Source: Solirubrobacterales bacterium (GTDB lineage: Bacteria > Actinomycetota > Thermoleophilia > Solirubrobacterales > Solirubrobacteraceae). From it: 39,559 nt of DNA. The translations under genes and the position numbers were made by a program. The stretch's first letter is position 1; each line of letters opens with the position of its first letter. The stretch spans positions 1 through 39,559 of the forward strand of contig JAOPZM010000025.1 in assembly GCA_025964115.1 (NCBI GenBank). Reading direction: 5' to 3'. Below are positions 15,997-24,121 of this stretch, in pieces. The notes beneath the pieces are model-generated. The model was not told where the DNA came from. It searched no databases and saw only the letters and a list, made by a program, of their open reading frames with translations.

Positions 15997-16578
15997 ATGA
16001 TCGTCAAGAAGACCATGCTCGCCGCCGCGGCGGGCGCTCTAATGGCAATCCCGGCATTTGCTCTGCCTGGTCTGGCTCCGGCCGACCAGGGCAACGGCCA
16101 TCGGCCGAGCAACACGCCAAACAACACCACCAATCCCGGTAGCTCGCACCGGTCCTCGGAGGGCACCGAGAACGCAGGAGGCCACGGCGCTAAGCCCGGT
16201 AATTCCGGAGCCTCGCACAAGTGCAAGCCGCACAAGGTCGGCTACGTCGCGTCGGGGACGCTCGTCAGCCAGACGCTCACCAAGAATGCTGACGGCAGCT
16301 ACACCGGTGAAGTGACCGTCGAAGTCAAGCACACGAACAAGCACGCCAAGGGCGACAACAACAGCACCAAGACGTACAAAGTCGAAAACGTCCACGTCAC
16401 CTTCGGCCTTGCAGACACGAACGCCGACGGCAGCGTAGGCCTCGACGACCTGGCGAAGGGCGACCGGGTCACGCTGCTCGGCCACATCACGTCTCTGGCC
16501 AAGCACTGCAGCCAGACCGGATTCACCGCCACGACGACGATTCGCCACCTCGTCTTCCATGCGCCGGTGACGCCGTAG
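15997..16578 (+). CDS. Secreted protein with a calcium-loop-like motif, function unknown
   Basis: A 193-residue exported protein. The signal peptide MIVKKTMLAAAAGALMAIPAFALPG is followed by a low-complexity Asn/Gly/Ser/His linker (about 30-75). The folded part starts at HKCKPHKVGYVASGTLVSQTLTKNADGSYTGEVTVEV. DTNADGSVGLDD near residue 145 has the spacing of a dockerin/EF-hand calcium loop (DxNxDGxxxxxD). KHCSQTGFTATTTIRHLVFHAP ends the protein; two Cys may form a disulphide. I do not recognise the family, although similar proteins seem to be common in soil actinobacteria. AAGGAAGG lies upstream of the ATG with a long spacer. A 12-bp hairpin follows the gene. Its position downstream of the sigma-factor gene may be functional. 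Confidence 0.65.
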   Translation: MIVKKTMLAAAAGALMAIPAFALPGLAPADQGNGHRPSNTPNNTTNPGSSHRSSEGTENAGGHGAKPGNSGASHKCKPHKVGYVASGTLVSQTLTKNADGSYTGEVTVEVKHTNKHAKGDNNSTKTYKVENVHVTFGLADTNADGSVGLDDLAKGDRVTLLGHITSLAKHCSQTGFTATTTIRHLVFHAPVTP

Positions 16579-16602
16579 CCTGAACGGCAGGACGCGACCG
16601 CA

Positions 16603-16630
16603 GGTCCGGCCAGGGTCCCCTGGCCGGACC
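16603..16630 (+). terminator. Strong 12-bp hairpin
   Basis: A perfect 12-bp GC-rich stem (GGTCCGGCCAGG paired with CCTGGCCGGACC) and a GTCC tetraloop, 24 bases after the stop of the secreted protein. This is the strongest stem-loop in the window by length and GC content, and it fits a factor-independent terminator lacking a T tract. Confidence 0.7.
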
Positions 16631-16839
16631 AGGTCACCGGCCCGGCCCGCGACTCTAACGCCCATGTGATCACGCGCGATGAGGCCGGCCGGTGGGGCTT
16701 CACCGTCGCGACGGAGTTCTCCACCTGGGGTGTCCCGGCCGGCGAAGTCGTTCGCAACACGCCGTAGCTGCCACAGCCGCTTGCGACGCTTCAATCGTCA
16801 TGCTGGCTTGCGCGCGACCTCGGTGCGTAGGCTGTGCGC

Positions 16840-17109
16840 ATGCCGATCCCCTGGCTGCCAAGGCGTCGCGCGGCAAAGGACCCGTCGGTGTCGATCGCCG
16901 ACCCGCGTCTGGAAGACTGGGAGACGGTAAGCACCTTCGAGGACCAGACGACGGCGGTGGCATGGTGCGAGCAGCTCCGTCATATGGGCCTCGACGCGCG
17001 ATGCGCCGCCGACCATCCGCTCGACCGGTTTGGCCGCGGCGACATCTACCTGGTCGTCCCGCCAGGGCAGTGGTCCCGCGCGAACGAGATCATCGAGAAC
17101 CTCGACTGA
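16840..17109 (+). CDS. Small conserved-looking protein, DUF2007-like
   Basis: An 89-residue protein from ATG 16840; a GTG six bases earlier is also possible. The core DWETVSTFEDQTTAVAWCEQLRHMGLDARCAADHPLDRF followed by GDIYLVVPPGQWSRANEII has the strand-helix-strand pattern of DUF2007-type small proteins (lengthwise similar to putative signal-transducing domains). No catalytic residues are visible. The P-type ATPase start is 17 bases after its stop, so the two are almost certainly co-transcribed, and it may have an accessory role there. The family assignment is tentative. Confidence 0.62.
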   Translation: MPIPWLPRRRAAKDPSVSIADPRLEDWETVSTFEDQTTAVAWCEQLRHMGLDARCAADHPLDRFGRGDIYLVVPPGQWSRANEIIENLD

Positions 17110-17125
17110 CTGCCGTGGAGTCGCA

Positions 17126-19489
17126 GTGAACGAGCCGCCGCCGAGCGCAGCATCTGTGGAGCCGGGCCACGGCCTGACCGACACCGAGGCCGCGCGGCGC
17201 CTGGAGGCACGCGGGAAGCGGCCCCGCCAGCGCTCGAGCCGGTCCTACGCCAGCATCGTCCGGGCGAACACGCTGAACATTCCGAACGGGATCCTGCTCT
17301 TCTTCGGCGTGCTCACGATCAGCTTCGCGTCGTGGCGGGACGCGCTCTTCCTGGGGATCCTGGTCTCGAACGTAGCGATCGGGTCCTTCCAGGAGATCCG
17401 CTCCAAGCGCGCGCTCGACCGGCTTGCCGCGCTGGTCGCGCCGGACGCGGTCGTCGTGCGGGATGGCGTGGACCGGCGCGTGCCGATCGACCAGGTCGTC
17501 GCGGGCGACCTCGTCCGTCTGGCGGCCGGGGACCAGGTCATCGCCGACGGTAGCGTGATCAGCGCCGACGGCCTGGTCCTCGATGAGGCGAACCTCACGG
17601 GCGAGTCCGAGCCGGTCATCCGCGGCGTCGGAGAGCCCGTGTGGTCCGGGTCCTTCGCGGTAGAGGGCGCATCGCTGTTCGAGGCCACCGCCGTCGGGCC
17701 GGACAGCCGGGCCGAGCGGCTGGCCGCGACCGCGCGTACGTTCCGCCACCCGCGCTCGCCCCTGGAGCGCGCCAACGACCGGCTCCTGGTGAGGATCGTC
17801 GCGTTTTCGGCGCCTCTCGCGATCGGACTCACGATCTCAGTTCTCACTCGTGGCGGCAGCGCCGCCTCGCACGTGCAGTCGATCACGGCGGGCATCGTCA
17901 ACCTCGTCCCGGAGGGCCTCATCCTCCTGATCAGCGTCACCGCGGCCGCCTCGGCATTCAAGATGGCCAGGCGAGGCGTGCTCGCGCAGCAGCTCAACGC
18001 GATCGAGTCGCTCGCGTCTGTCGATGTGGTCTGCACGGACAAGACGGGCACGCTGACCGAGCCCACGCCGCGGGTTGTGGCACTCGTGCCCGCTGACGGG
18101 ACCGACGAAGCCGCCTTCGCCCGCGAGCTGGCGATCTATGCGGCCAGCGCCCCCTCCCGCAACCTCACCCTCGAGGCGATCAACGAGGCTGGGCTGGCGG
18201 ATGTGACGAGCGTCGCGGTGTTAGCCCAGGTCCCCTTCTCCTCACGGCGGCGTTGGAGCGCTCTGGACCTCGACGGCGAGCGCCTCTTCATGGGCGCACC
18301 CGAGAGATTCACCAATGCCAATCCATCCCTGCAGGCGCGTGCGCGCGATGAGGCGAGCGCCGGCCGGCGCGTGCTTGCGCTCGGACGCAGCGACGCACCG
18401 CTGGCGGCCGATGCCCTTGACCCGCCGTTCCCCGACGACGTCCAGGCGCTCGGCCTCGTCGTCCTCGCCGAGCGGCTTCGGCCCAACGCGGCCACGACGG
18501 TCGCGTTCTTCGCCGACCAGGACGTGACGCTGAAGGTGCTGTCCGGCGACGCGCCCGCGACGGCCGGCGCGATTGCGCACGACGCGGGCGTGCCCGGCTC
18601 GACGCCCGCGCTTGACGGGGAATCGCTTCCGAGCGAACCGGCGGCTCTGCGCGACGCCGTACTATCGGCGCCGGCAGTCGGAAGGATCTCGCCCGAGGGC
18701 AAGCGCGCGGTGGTAAACGCGCTCGGCGAGGCCGGATGCTACGTCGCAATGGTGGGCGACGGGGTCAACGACGTGCCGGCCCTCAAGGAGGCCCGCTTGG
18801 CGATCGCACAGGGCTCGGGCACGCAGATGGCGCGGTCAGTCGCCGACCTCGTGCTGGTCGAAGACGACTTCGCGACGGTGCCGAGCATGGTTGCCGAGGG
18901 ACGGCAGATCCTGCGCAACGTCCAGCGTGTGGCACAGCTGTTCGTCACCAAGACCGTGTTCACGGCGGTCGTCGGGCTGGCGGTCGGGATCCCCACCGCC
19001 ACCTTCCCGCTGCTGCCGCGGCAGTTCACGATCGCCTCGACGGTCACGATCGGGATTCCGGCCTTCCTTATCGCGCTTGCGCCGAGCTCCGGCCCATGGC
19101 GCCCTGAGCGGTTCCTGCAGTCGGTGGCCCGCTTCGCGATCCCGGCGGGCGTCGCGATCGGGATCGGCATCGTCGCCGGCTACCTGCTGGCGCGCTACGG
19201 ATTCAATCTGGGCCTGACCCGCTCGCGCACGGTCGCCACGGGCATCGTCGTCGTCTCCGGGCTCGCAGTCGTGATGCGCCTCGAGGCCGAACGCGGACGA
19301 CGCCGCGTCGCGATCGCGGGCCTGTGCGCCTTGATGCTGGCCCTCTTCGCGCTCGCGTTCGTGATCCCGTTCCTGCGCGAATTCTATGAGCTCGCAACGC
19401 CCACCGGGGAGAGCGTCGCGGCCTGGGCGGTGGGGACCGTGATCGGAGTCGGCGGCATGCTGGGCATCCTGCGCCTGCTGCGCGTTTGA
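17126..19489 (+). CDS. ctpE: P-type cation-transporting ATPase, CtpE-like
   Basis: A 787-residue P-type ATPase. The N-terminus GLTDTEAARRLEARGK is the short cation-ATPase N domain. Helices M1-M2 follow at about 45-85. The actuator loop has LTGESEPV; M4 carries NLVPEGLILLIS, a PEGL motif rather than a CPx heavy-metal motif. Asp305 in DKTGTLTEP is phosphorylated, and MVGDGVNDVPALKEA is the hinge. About six C-terminal helices follow from ILRNVQRVAQLFVTKTV. The RANTLNIPN and IGSFQEIRSKRALDRLA stretches resemble mycobacterial CtpE, for which calcium transport has been reported; the ion here is inferred from that likeness. GTG 17126 has GTGGAG upstream and follows the small gene by 16 bases. The track's earlier start overlaps that gene. 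Confidence 0.86.
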   Translation: MNEPPPSAASVEPGHGLTDTEAARRLEARGKRPRQRSSRSYASIVRANTLNIPNGILLFFGVLTISFASWRDALFLGILVSNVAIGSFQEIRSKRALDRLAALVAPDAVVVRDGVDRRVPIDQVVAGDLVRLAAGDQVIADGSVISADGLVLDEANLTGESEPVIRGVGEPVWSGSFAVEGASLFEATAVGPDSRAERLAATARTFRHPRSPLERANDRLLVRIVAFSAPLAIGLTISVLTRGGSAASHVQSITAGIVNLVPEGLILLISVTAAASAFKMARRGVLAQQLNAIESLASVDVVCTDKTGTLTEPTPRVVALVPADGTDEAAFARELAIYAASAPSRNLTLEAINEAGLADVTSVAVLAQVPFSSRRRWSALDLDGERLFMGAPERFTNANPSLQARARDEASAGRRVLALGRSDAPLAADALDPPFPDDVQALGLVVLAERLRPNAATTVAFFADQDVTLKVLSGDAPATAGAIAHDAGVPGSTPALDGESLPSEPAALRDAVLSAPAVGRISPEGKRAVVNALGEAGCYVAMVGDGVNDVPALKEARLAIAQGSGTQMARSVADLVLVEDDFATVPSMVAEGRQILRNVQRVAQLFVTKTVFTAVVGLAVGIPTATFPLLPRQFTIASTVTIGIPAFLIALAPSSGPWRPERFLQSVARFAIPAGVAIGIGIVAGYLLARYGFNLGLTRSRTVATGIVVVSGLAVVMRLEAERGRRRVAIAGLCALMLALFALAFVIPFLREFYELATPTGESVAAWAVGTVIGVGGMLGILRLLRV

Positions 19490-19517
19490 CCGACGAAGAG
19501 CCGTCCCCACGTAGCCC

Positions 19518-19560
19518 CGGCCAGCGGCCACGGCTACGCCTCGCGGTTGCTGGCTGGCCG
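19518..19560. terminator. Possible bidirectional terminator
   Basis: CGGCCAGC and GCTGGCCG form an 8-bp stem around a 27-base GC-rich loop in the gap between the convergent ATPase and STAS genes. An alternative register, AGCGGCCA with TGGCCGCT, exists. Position supports termination from both sides. Confidence 0.4.
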
Positions 19561-19595
19561 CTGCCAGACCCCCGCGCGACGCGGCCACTGTGACC

Positions 19596-19967
19596 TCACG
19601 GATCGACGCGCTCGGACGGGCGCGAGCGCCTCGCAGCATCGATGGCCTGCGCCACGTCGTCGTGGACGGGGATGGCGCTCGGGATCCCGACGATCTCGGC
19701 CAGGCGTCCAAGCTCCGACTCGGGGCTGATCACGAGTCGAAGCGTCGCGCGCCGTTCGCGCATGCGCCGGCTCAGGCGGAAGATCATGTCGATGCCGGCG
19801 CTGTCCAGGTAGCGGGTCTCGCTCAGATCGACGACGAGCTCGAAGCCGTGCTGGCTCGTGTGGGCGCTCAGTTCATCGCGCACCCTGGTCGCATTCGCAG
19901 CGTCGATGTCGACCGGCGTACGCACGACCGGGATCCCGTCGAAATGCTCGACTGGCAACTCGATCAT
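19596..19967 (-). CDS. STAS-domain anti-sigma factor antagonist
   Basis: A 123-residue single STAS domain of the SpoIIAA/RsbV type. IPVVRTPVDIDAANATRVRDEL is the first half and ELVVDLSETRYLDSAGIDMIF holds the conserved phosphorylatable Ser in DSAG. Its ATG overlaps the stop of the upstream phosphatase-kinase gene by four bases (ATGA), so translation is coupled. In partner-switching systems the ATPase domain phosphorylates this Ser and a PP2C phosphatase removes the phosphate, which sets whether an anti-sigma factor is free. Both activities are encoded in the neighbouring protein. No sigma factor of the SigB type lies alongside, so the final output is elsewhere. Confidence 0.9.
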   Translation of the reverse strand: MIELPVEHFDGIPVVRTPVDIDAANATRVRDELSAHTSQHGFELVVDLSETRYLDSAGIDMIFRLSRRMRERRATLRLVISPESELGRLAEIVGIPSAIPVHDDVAQAIDAARRSRPSERVDP

Positions 19968-21667
19968 GACGCCTCGGAAATACGCTTGACCAGCGTCACG
20001 GCGGTGCCGCTCTCGTCGTGGCGGACCTCAGTCGCGCCCATCAGCTCGCGCATGATCATCAGGCCACGGCCGCGATCGCTGCGCGTGGATTCCCGCCAGC
20101 GGCCCGTATCGCGCACCGTGACGCGGACCTCTGCCTCCGAATACTGGCACTCAACGTTGAAGACCGCATCACGGAGGCCGTAGGCGTGCTCGATCGCGTT
20201 TGCCGCCGCCTCCGACACTGCGACCGTGATGTCGAAGCGTATCTGCGGGCGGACGCCGTGCCGGACCAGCCAGCGACCGAGCGTCCGGCGCAGGCCGACG
20301 AGCACGCGCGGCGCCGCCTCGAGCGTCAGCTCCAGACGTGATCCGAGGGCCACGGATTCGATCGCGAGCAGGGCGACGTCGTCCTCCAGGGCGACGTGCT
20401 GCACGAGGCCGGCGTAGACGTGATCGGCGAAGGTGAGGCTGTTCGCACCCGCAGCCTCAGCCGCAGCCGCAGCCGCGTTCGCGGCGGATGCCAGCCGCTC
20501 GAGGCCCAGGTCGATCGACTCCCCCCTGCGCTCGACCAGGCCGTCGGTATAGAGCAGCAGCACTCCACCTGCCGGGAATCTCAGCTCCTGCACCGAGTAG
20601 CCCTGCCCAGGACATACGCCCAACGGCGGTGCCTGCGCACCCGCCACGAAGCGGCTCTTCTCGCCGGGGGCGAGCAGCAGTGCGGGCAGATGTCCGGCGC
20701 TCACCGCCGAGAGCTCCTCGCTCTCCAGGTCAAGCGCGAAGATCGCCACCGTCGCGCTGCGATTTCGGCCGATCGAGACGAGCAGCTCGTTGAGCAGCGA
20801 CATCACCGCGCCCAGGTCGTGGCCCTCGACGAGGTAGGCGCGCACGCCAGTGCGTATCTCGGCCATCACGGAGGCGGCTACGACGCCACGCCCGACCACG
20901 TCTCCGATCACGAACGCGACGCGACCGTCCGGCAGCTGGAACACGTCGTACCAGTCCCCGCCGATCTTCACGCCCGAGCCTGCGGGGAGGTACTTTGCGC
21001 TGAAGCGCAGTCCCGGCACCTGCGGGAGCGCCTCGGGGAGCAACGTTCGCTGCATCGCCTGGGTCACCGCACGCTGCTCGGAGAGGCGGGCGTTGTCGAT
21101 CGCCAGCGCCGCACGGTCGGCGGCGAGCTGCAGCAGCCTGACGTCGTCCTCGTTGAACGAACGAGGAACCAGCGTGCCGGCGTGCAGCACCCCGATCACC
21201 CTGCCTTCCACGAGCAGCGGTACACCGAGCAGGGACCTGATCCCGGTCTGCTCGAGGATCGGGTTCACGATCTCGGGTTTGCTGACGCGCTCGAGGATGA
21301 TCGGCCGTCGCTCAGCGGCGATGCGACCCGCGAAGCCGCGCCCGAGCGGTATCTGCACGCCCTGACGAACCTCCTCCTCGATTCCCTTGGCCGCACGGGC
21401 GACCAGCACGCCGCGATCCTCATCGAGCAGCAGGACCGCCGCCGTGTCCGCATTCAGGCTCGATCTGACGCGGTCGAGCAGCTCGGCGAGCATGTCATCC
21501 AGCGAGAGATATGCCAGCGCCGAATCGGTGACCCGCTCGAGGTCCTCCAACCGCTGCTCTGGAGGGTTCGCATCGCTCATCGCCGGCGGCGCTCCCGCGG
21601 GCCCGGTGTCCAGCCGCTGAAGCTCGCTCATATCAGCTCTAACCCGTTCACCTGCAGCCACCGTCAC
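19964..21667 (-). CDS. GAF-PP2C (SpoIIE) phosphatase fused to RsbW-like ATPase domain
   Basis: A 567-residue three-domain regulator. The GAF sensor is at about 40-195 (SLNADTAAVLLLDEDRGVLVARA, RSLLGVPLLVEGRVIGVLHAG). A PP2C/SpoIIE phosphatase at about 205-415 has KIGGDWYDVF, VIGDVVGRG, LLLYTDGLVERR and LEDDVALLAI, the metal-binding acidic residues of the family. A C-terminal GHKL ATPase of the RsbW type at about 430-562 has the N box VSEAAANAIEHAYG, the G1 box VRDTGRW and GRGLMIMRELM. One protein thus holds both opposing activities towards the STAS protein encoded next, to which it is translationally coupled. GAF may sense redox, light or a ligand. Start could also be the Met at 21631 (MSELQRL). 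Confidence 0.9.
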   Translation of the reverse strand: MTVAAGERVRADMSELQRLDTGPAGAPPAMSDANPPEQRLEDLERVTDSALAYLSLDDMLAELLDRVRSSLNADTAAVLLLDEDRGVLVARAAKGIEEEVRQGVQIPLGRGFAGRIAAERRPIILERVSKPEIVNPILEQTGIRSLLGVPLLVEGRVIGVLHAGTLVPRSFNEDDVRLLQLAADRAALAIDNARLSEQRAVTQAMQRTLLPEALPQVPGLRFSAKYLPAGSGVKIGGDWYDVFQLPDGRVAFVIGDVVGRGVVAASVMAEIRTGVRAYLVEGHDLGAVMSLLNELLVSIGRNRSATVAIFALDLESEELSAVSAGHLPALLLAPGEKSRFVAGAQAPPLGVCPGQGYSVQELRFPAGGVLLLYTDGLVERRGESIDLGLERLASAANAAAAAAEAAGANSLTFADHVYAGLVQHVALEDDVALLAIESVALGSRLELTLEAAPRVLVGLRRTLGRWLVRHGVRPQIRFDITVAVSEAAANAIEHAYGLRDAVFNVECQYSEAEVRVTVRDTGRWRESTRSDRGRGLMIMRELMGATEVRHDESGTAVTLVKRISEAS

Positions 21668-21787
21668 ATCTGTATACCCGGGAACCGGCTACGAAGCACT
21701 TGAGCGTGGCGCACCGCCCCGGGAGCGTCTTCTAACCTGCGTTGTGGCCGCCGGCAAGCCCGCGGTCACCGAGCAAGGAGAGACAGG

Positions 21788-23173
21788 ATGGCCCTGAGAA
21801 GCCCGACCCAGATCAACCCCGAGCGCGTGGAGGAGCTCACCCGGCGCGAGCTCGCGAGCTTGAACGCGCGAACCCAGGGCTCGGCGGCGATGTACGAGCG
21901 CGCGCGGAGCTCCCTCAGCGGCGGAGTGGCCTCCTCTTACCAGCTGCGTGACCCCTGGCCGATCTACCTGGCGTCCGGCGAGGGAGCCACCGTCACCGAC
22001 GTCGACGGGAACCGCTACTGGGACTTCCACAACGGCTTCGGCTCGATGGTGCAGGGTCACGCGCATCCGGCGATCGTCGCGGCGGTCCGCGAGCGGGTCG
22101 CTCTCGCCACGCATTTCGCTGCCGTCACCGAGGACACGGTCATCGTCGCCGAGCAGCTTTCGCAGCGTTTCGGCCTCGAGCGCTGGCGCTTGGTCAACTC
22201 CGGCTCGGAGGCCACGATGGACGCGATCCGCATCGCGCGCGCGCTCACGGGGCGGGAGACGATCATGAAGATCTTCGGCTCCTACCACGGCCACCACGAC
22301 GCGGTGATGGTCTCGATCGGCGTTCCCTACGAGCAGATCGGCGACCGCGACAACCTCGCTTCGCTTCCCTATGGCGCCGGTATCCCGAAGGCCGTGAGCG
22401 ATCTGACCATTCCAGTTCCGTTCAACGACGCCGCCGCGATGGAGCGCCGGATCGAGCGTCTCGCCGCCGAGGGGAGGACGCCCGCCTGCGTGATCATGGA
22501 GGCGGCGATGATGAATCTCGGCGTCGTCCTGCCGGAGCCGGGCTACCTCCAGCAGGTCCGCGAGATCACCTCCCGGCACGGCATCGTGCTGATCTTCGAC
22601 GAGGTCAAGACCGGCCTCGCGATCGCCAGCGGCGGCGCCACCGAGCGATTCGGCGTCACGCCGAACATGGTCACGCTCGCCAAGACACTCGGCGGCGGGC
22701 TGCCATCCGGAGCGATCGGCGGCAGCGAGCAGGTGATGAGCGTCGTCGAGGACGGAAGCGTCTACCAGGTCGGCACATACAACGGCAACCCGCTGTCGAT
22801 GGCCGCCGCGCGGGCCAGCCTCGAACATGTCCTGACCCCGGACGCGTACCGCCATCTCGACCGGCTCAACGACCGCATCCTCGCCGGCTGCGAAGAGGTC
22901 ATCGAGCGTCACGGCCTGCCCGGATACGCCGTCGGCATCGGCTCGAAGGGCTGTGTCACGTTCTCCCCGACGCGGATCCTCGACTATGAAACGTTCAAGG
23001 CCAACCAGGATGTCGCCGTGACCGAACTGGCATGGCTTTGGAACATGAACCGCAGCATCTACATGACGCCGGGGCGCGAGGAGGAGTGGACGCTGTCGGT
23101 GACCCACACCGACGAGGCCATCGACGCCTACGTGCAGGCCTTCGAGGAGATGGCGGCCGCTCTGACGGCGTAG
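21788..23173 (+). CDS. Class III PLP aminotransferase, glutamate-1-semialdehyde aminomutase-like
   Basis: A 461-residue PLP enzyme of the class III aminotransferase family. SLSGGVASSYQLRDPWPIYL and DVDGNRYWDFHNGFGSMVQGHAHPAI are the N-terminal signature of the glutamate-1-semialdehyde 2,1-aminomutase branch. VNSGSEATMDAIRIARALTGR is the phosphate cup, IFGSYHGHHD the Tyr-His loop, LIFDEVKTGL the Asp that holds the pyridine ring, and TLAKTLGGGLPSGAIGG the Lys that binds PLP. No other tetrapyrrole gene lies nearby, and the sequence has extra length, so I do not call it hemL; it may act on another amino acid or amine. AAGGAG eight bases before the ATG supports the start. Confidence 0.85.
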   Translation: MALRSPTQINPERVEELTRRELASLNARTQGSAAMYERARSSLSGGVASSYQLRDPWPIYLASGEGATVTDVDGNRYWDFHNGFGSMVQGHAHPAIVAAVRERVALATHFAAVTEDTVIVAEQLSQRFGLERWRLVNSGSEATMDAIRIARALTGRETIMKIFGSYHGHHDAVMVSIGVPYEQIGDRDNLASLPYGAGIPKAVSDLTIPVPFNDAAAMERRIERLAAEGRTPACVIMEAAMMNLGVVLPEPGYLQQVREITSRHGIVLIFDEVKTGLAIASGGATERFGVTPNMVTLAKTLGGGLPSGAIGGSEQVMSVVEDGSVYQVGTYNGNPLSMAAARASLEHVLTPDAYRHLDRLNDRILAGCEEVIERHGLPGYAVGIGSKGCVTFSPTRILDYETFKANQDVAVTELAWLWNMNRSIYMTPGREEEWTLSVTHTDEAIDAYVQAFEEMAAALTA

Positions 23174-23320
23174 AAGCGCCGCAGCGCGGCAAGCCGGAGG
23201 GCACCTGGCATCCGCCAAGATCGAGCTCGCGTAACGCCCAGCCCGGGCCGTGTGTAAGCGCCCGCGCCATCCCTCGACCGGACCCGTCGCCCGCCGGCGC
23301 GGCAGCACTACAGTTGCCCC

Positions 23321-24112
23321 ATGCTCGGCAAGGGCGTCGCGCCGTCTGTGCTGCTCGACATCGACGGGGTGCTGCACGTCGGCGAGCAGCCGATTGCCGG
23401 GGCGATCGACGCGTTAGCGGAGCTGCAGCGCATCAGCGCGGGCGTGCGGCTCGTGACGAACACGACCTCCAAGTCCCGCGGCCAGATCGTCGAGCAGCTG
23501 CGGAGGCTCGGCTTCGAAGTGGCCAGTGACGAGGTGCTGACTCCCGCAGCACTCGCGGTGCACCACTGCCGCGAACGCGGATATCGGTCGGTGAAGCTGC
23601 TGGTGGCCGAGGCCCTGCGGGAGGATCTCGCAGAGCTCCTGAGCGTCTCAGGCGGGGGGCCGGTGGACGCCATCGTCCTCGGAGACCTGGGGGCCGGCTT
23701 CACCGCGGAGGTGCTCAACGACGCGTTTCGGCTGTTGATGGACGGGGCCGAGCTGGTCGCGCTTCAGCACAACCGCTACTGGCAACGGGCAGACGGCCTC
23801 GCGCTCGACGTGGGTGCCTACTCGGCCGCGCTCGAGTATGCCTCGGGCCGCGAGGCGGCCGTCGTCGGCAAGCCGGCTCGCGAGTTCTTCACGGCGGCGC
23901 TGGCTGAGCTCGGCTCAGTCCCCGAGAGCACCCTGATGGTGGGCGACGACGTCGAGGCGGACGTCGGTGGGGCGATGCAGGCCGGCCTTCGCGGCGTCCT
24001 CGTGCGAACCGGCAAGTACCGACAGGAGGCGCTCGCGAGCTCGGGCGTGAGGCCGACGGACATCCTCGACTCGATCGCCGATGTCCCACGGCTGTTGCGC
24101 CAGCTCACGTGA
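23321..24112 (+). CDS. HAD-IIA phosphatase, LHPP/NagD-like
   Basis: A 263-residue HAD-superfamily hydrolase with a type IIA cap. Motif I is LLDIDGVLHVG (Asp nucleophile in DxDG), motif II VTNTTSKSR, motif III Lys in VVGKPAREFF, motif IV MVGDDVEADVGGAMQAGL. The cap lies between about 90 and 180. The pattern TNTTSKS and the size point to the LHPP-like branch (phospholysine/phosphohistidine/pyrophosphate phosphatase), but NagD-type sugar or nucleotide phosphatases look similar. It is transcribed alone, after the aminotransferase by 147 bases, and ends nine bases from a convergent gene. Confidence 0.88.
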   Translation: MLGKGVAPSVLLDIDGVLHVGEQPIAGAIDALAELQRISAGVRLVTNTTSKSRGQIVEQLRRLGFEVASDEVLTPAALAVHHCRERGYRSVKLLVAEALREDLAELLSVSGGGPVDAIVLGDLGAGFTAEVLNDAFRLLMDGAELVALQHNRYWQRADGLALDVGAYSAALEYASGREAAVVGKPAREFFTAALAELGSVPESTLMVGDDVEADVGGAMQAGLRGVLVRTGKYRQEALASSGVRPTDILDSIADVPRLLRQLT

Positions 24113-24121
24113 ACGGGGACC

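Noticed and set aside
21788-23173. Calling the class III aminotransferase hemL
   Set aside because: The family signature fits, but no heme gene is adjacent and the protein is longer than usual HemL; a general GSA-aminomutase-like name is safer.
21689-23377. 562-aa minus-strand ORF over the aminotransferase
   Set aside because: Antisense of a gene with all PLP motifs; the His/Asp/Arg-rich translation is typical of reverse-complement high-GC coding DNA.
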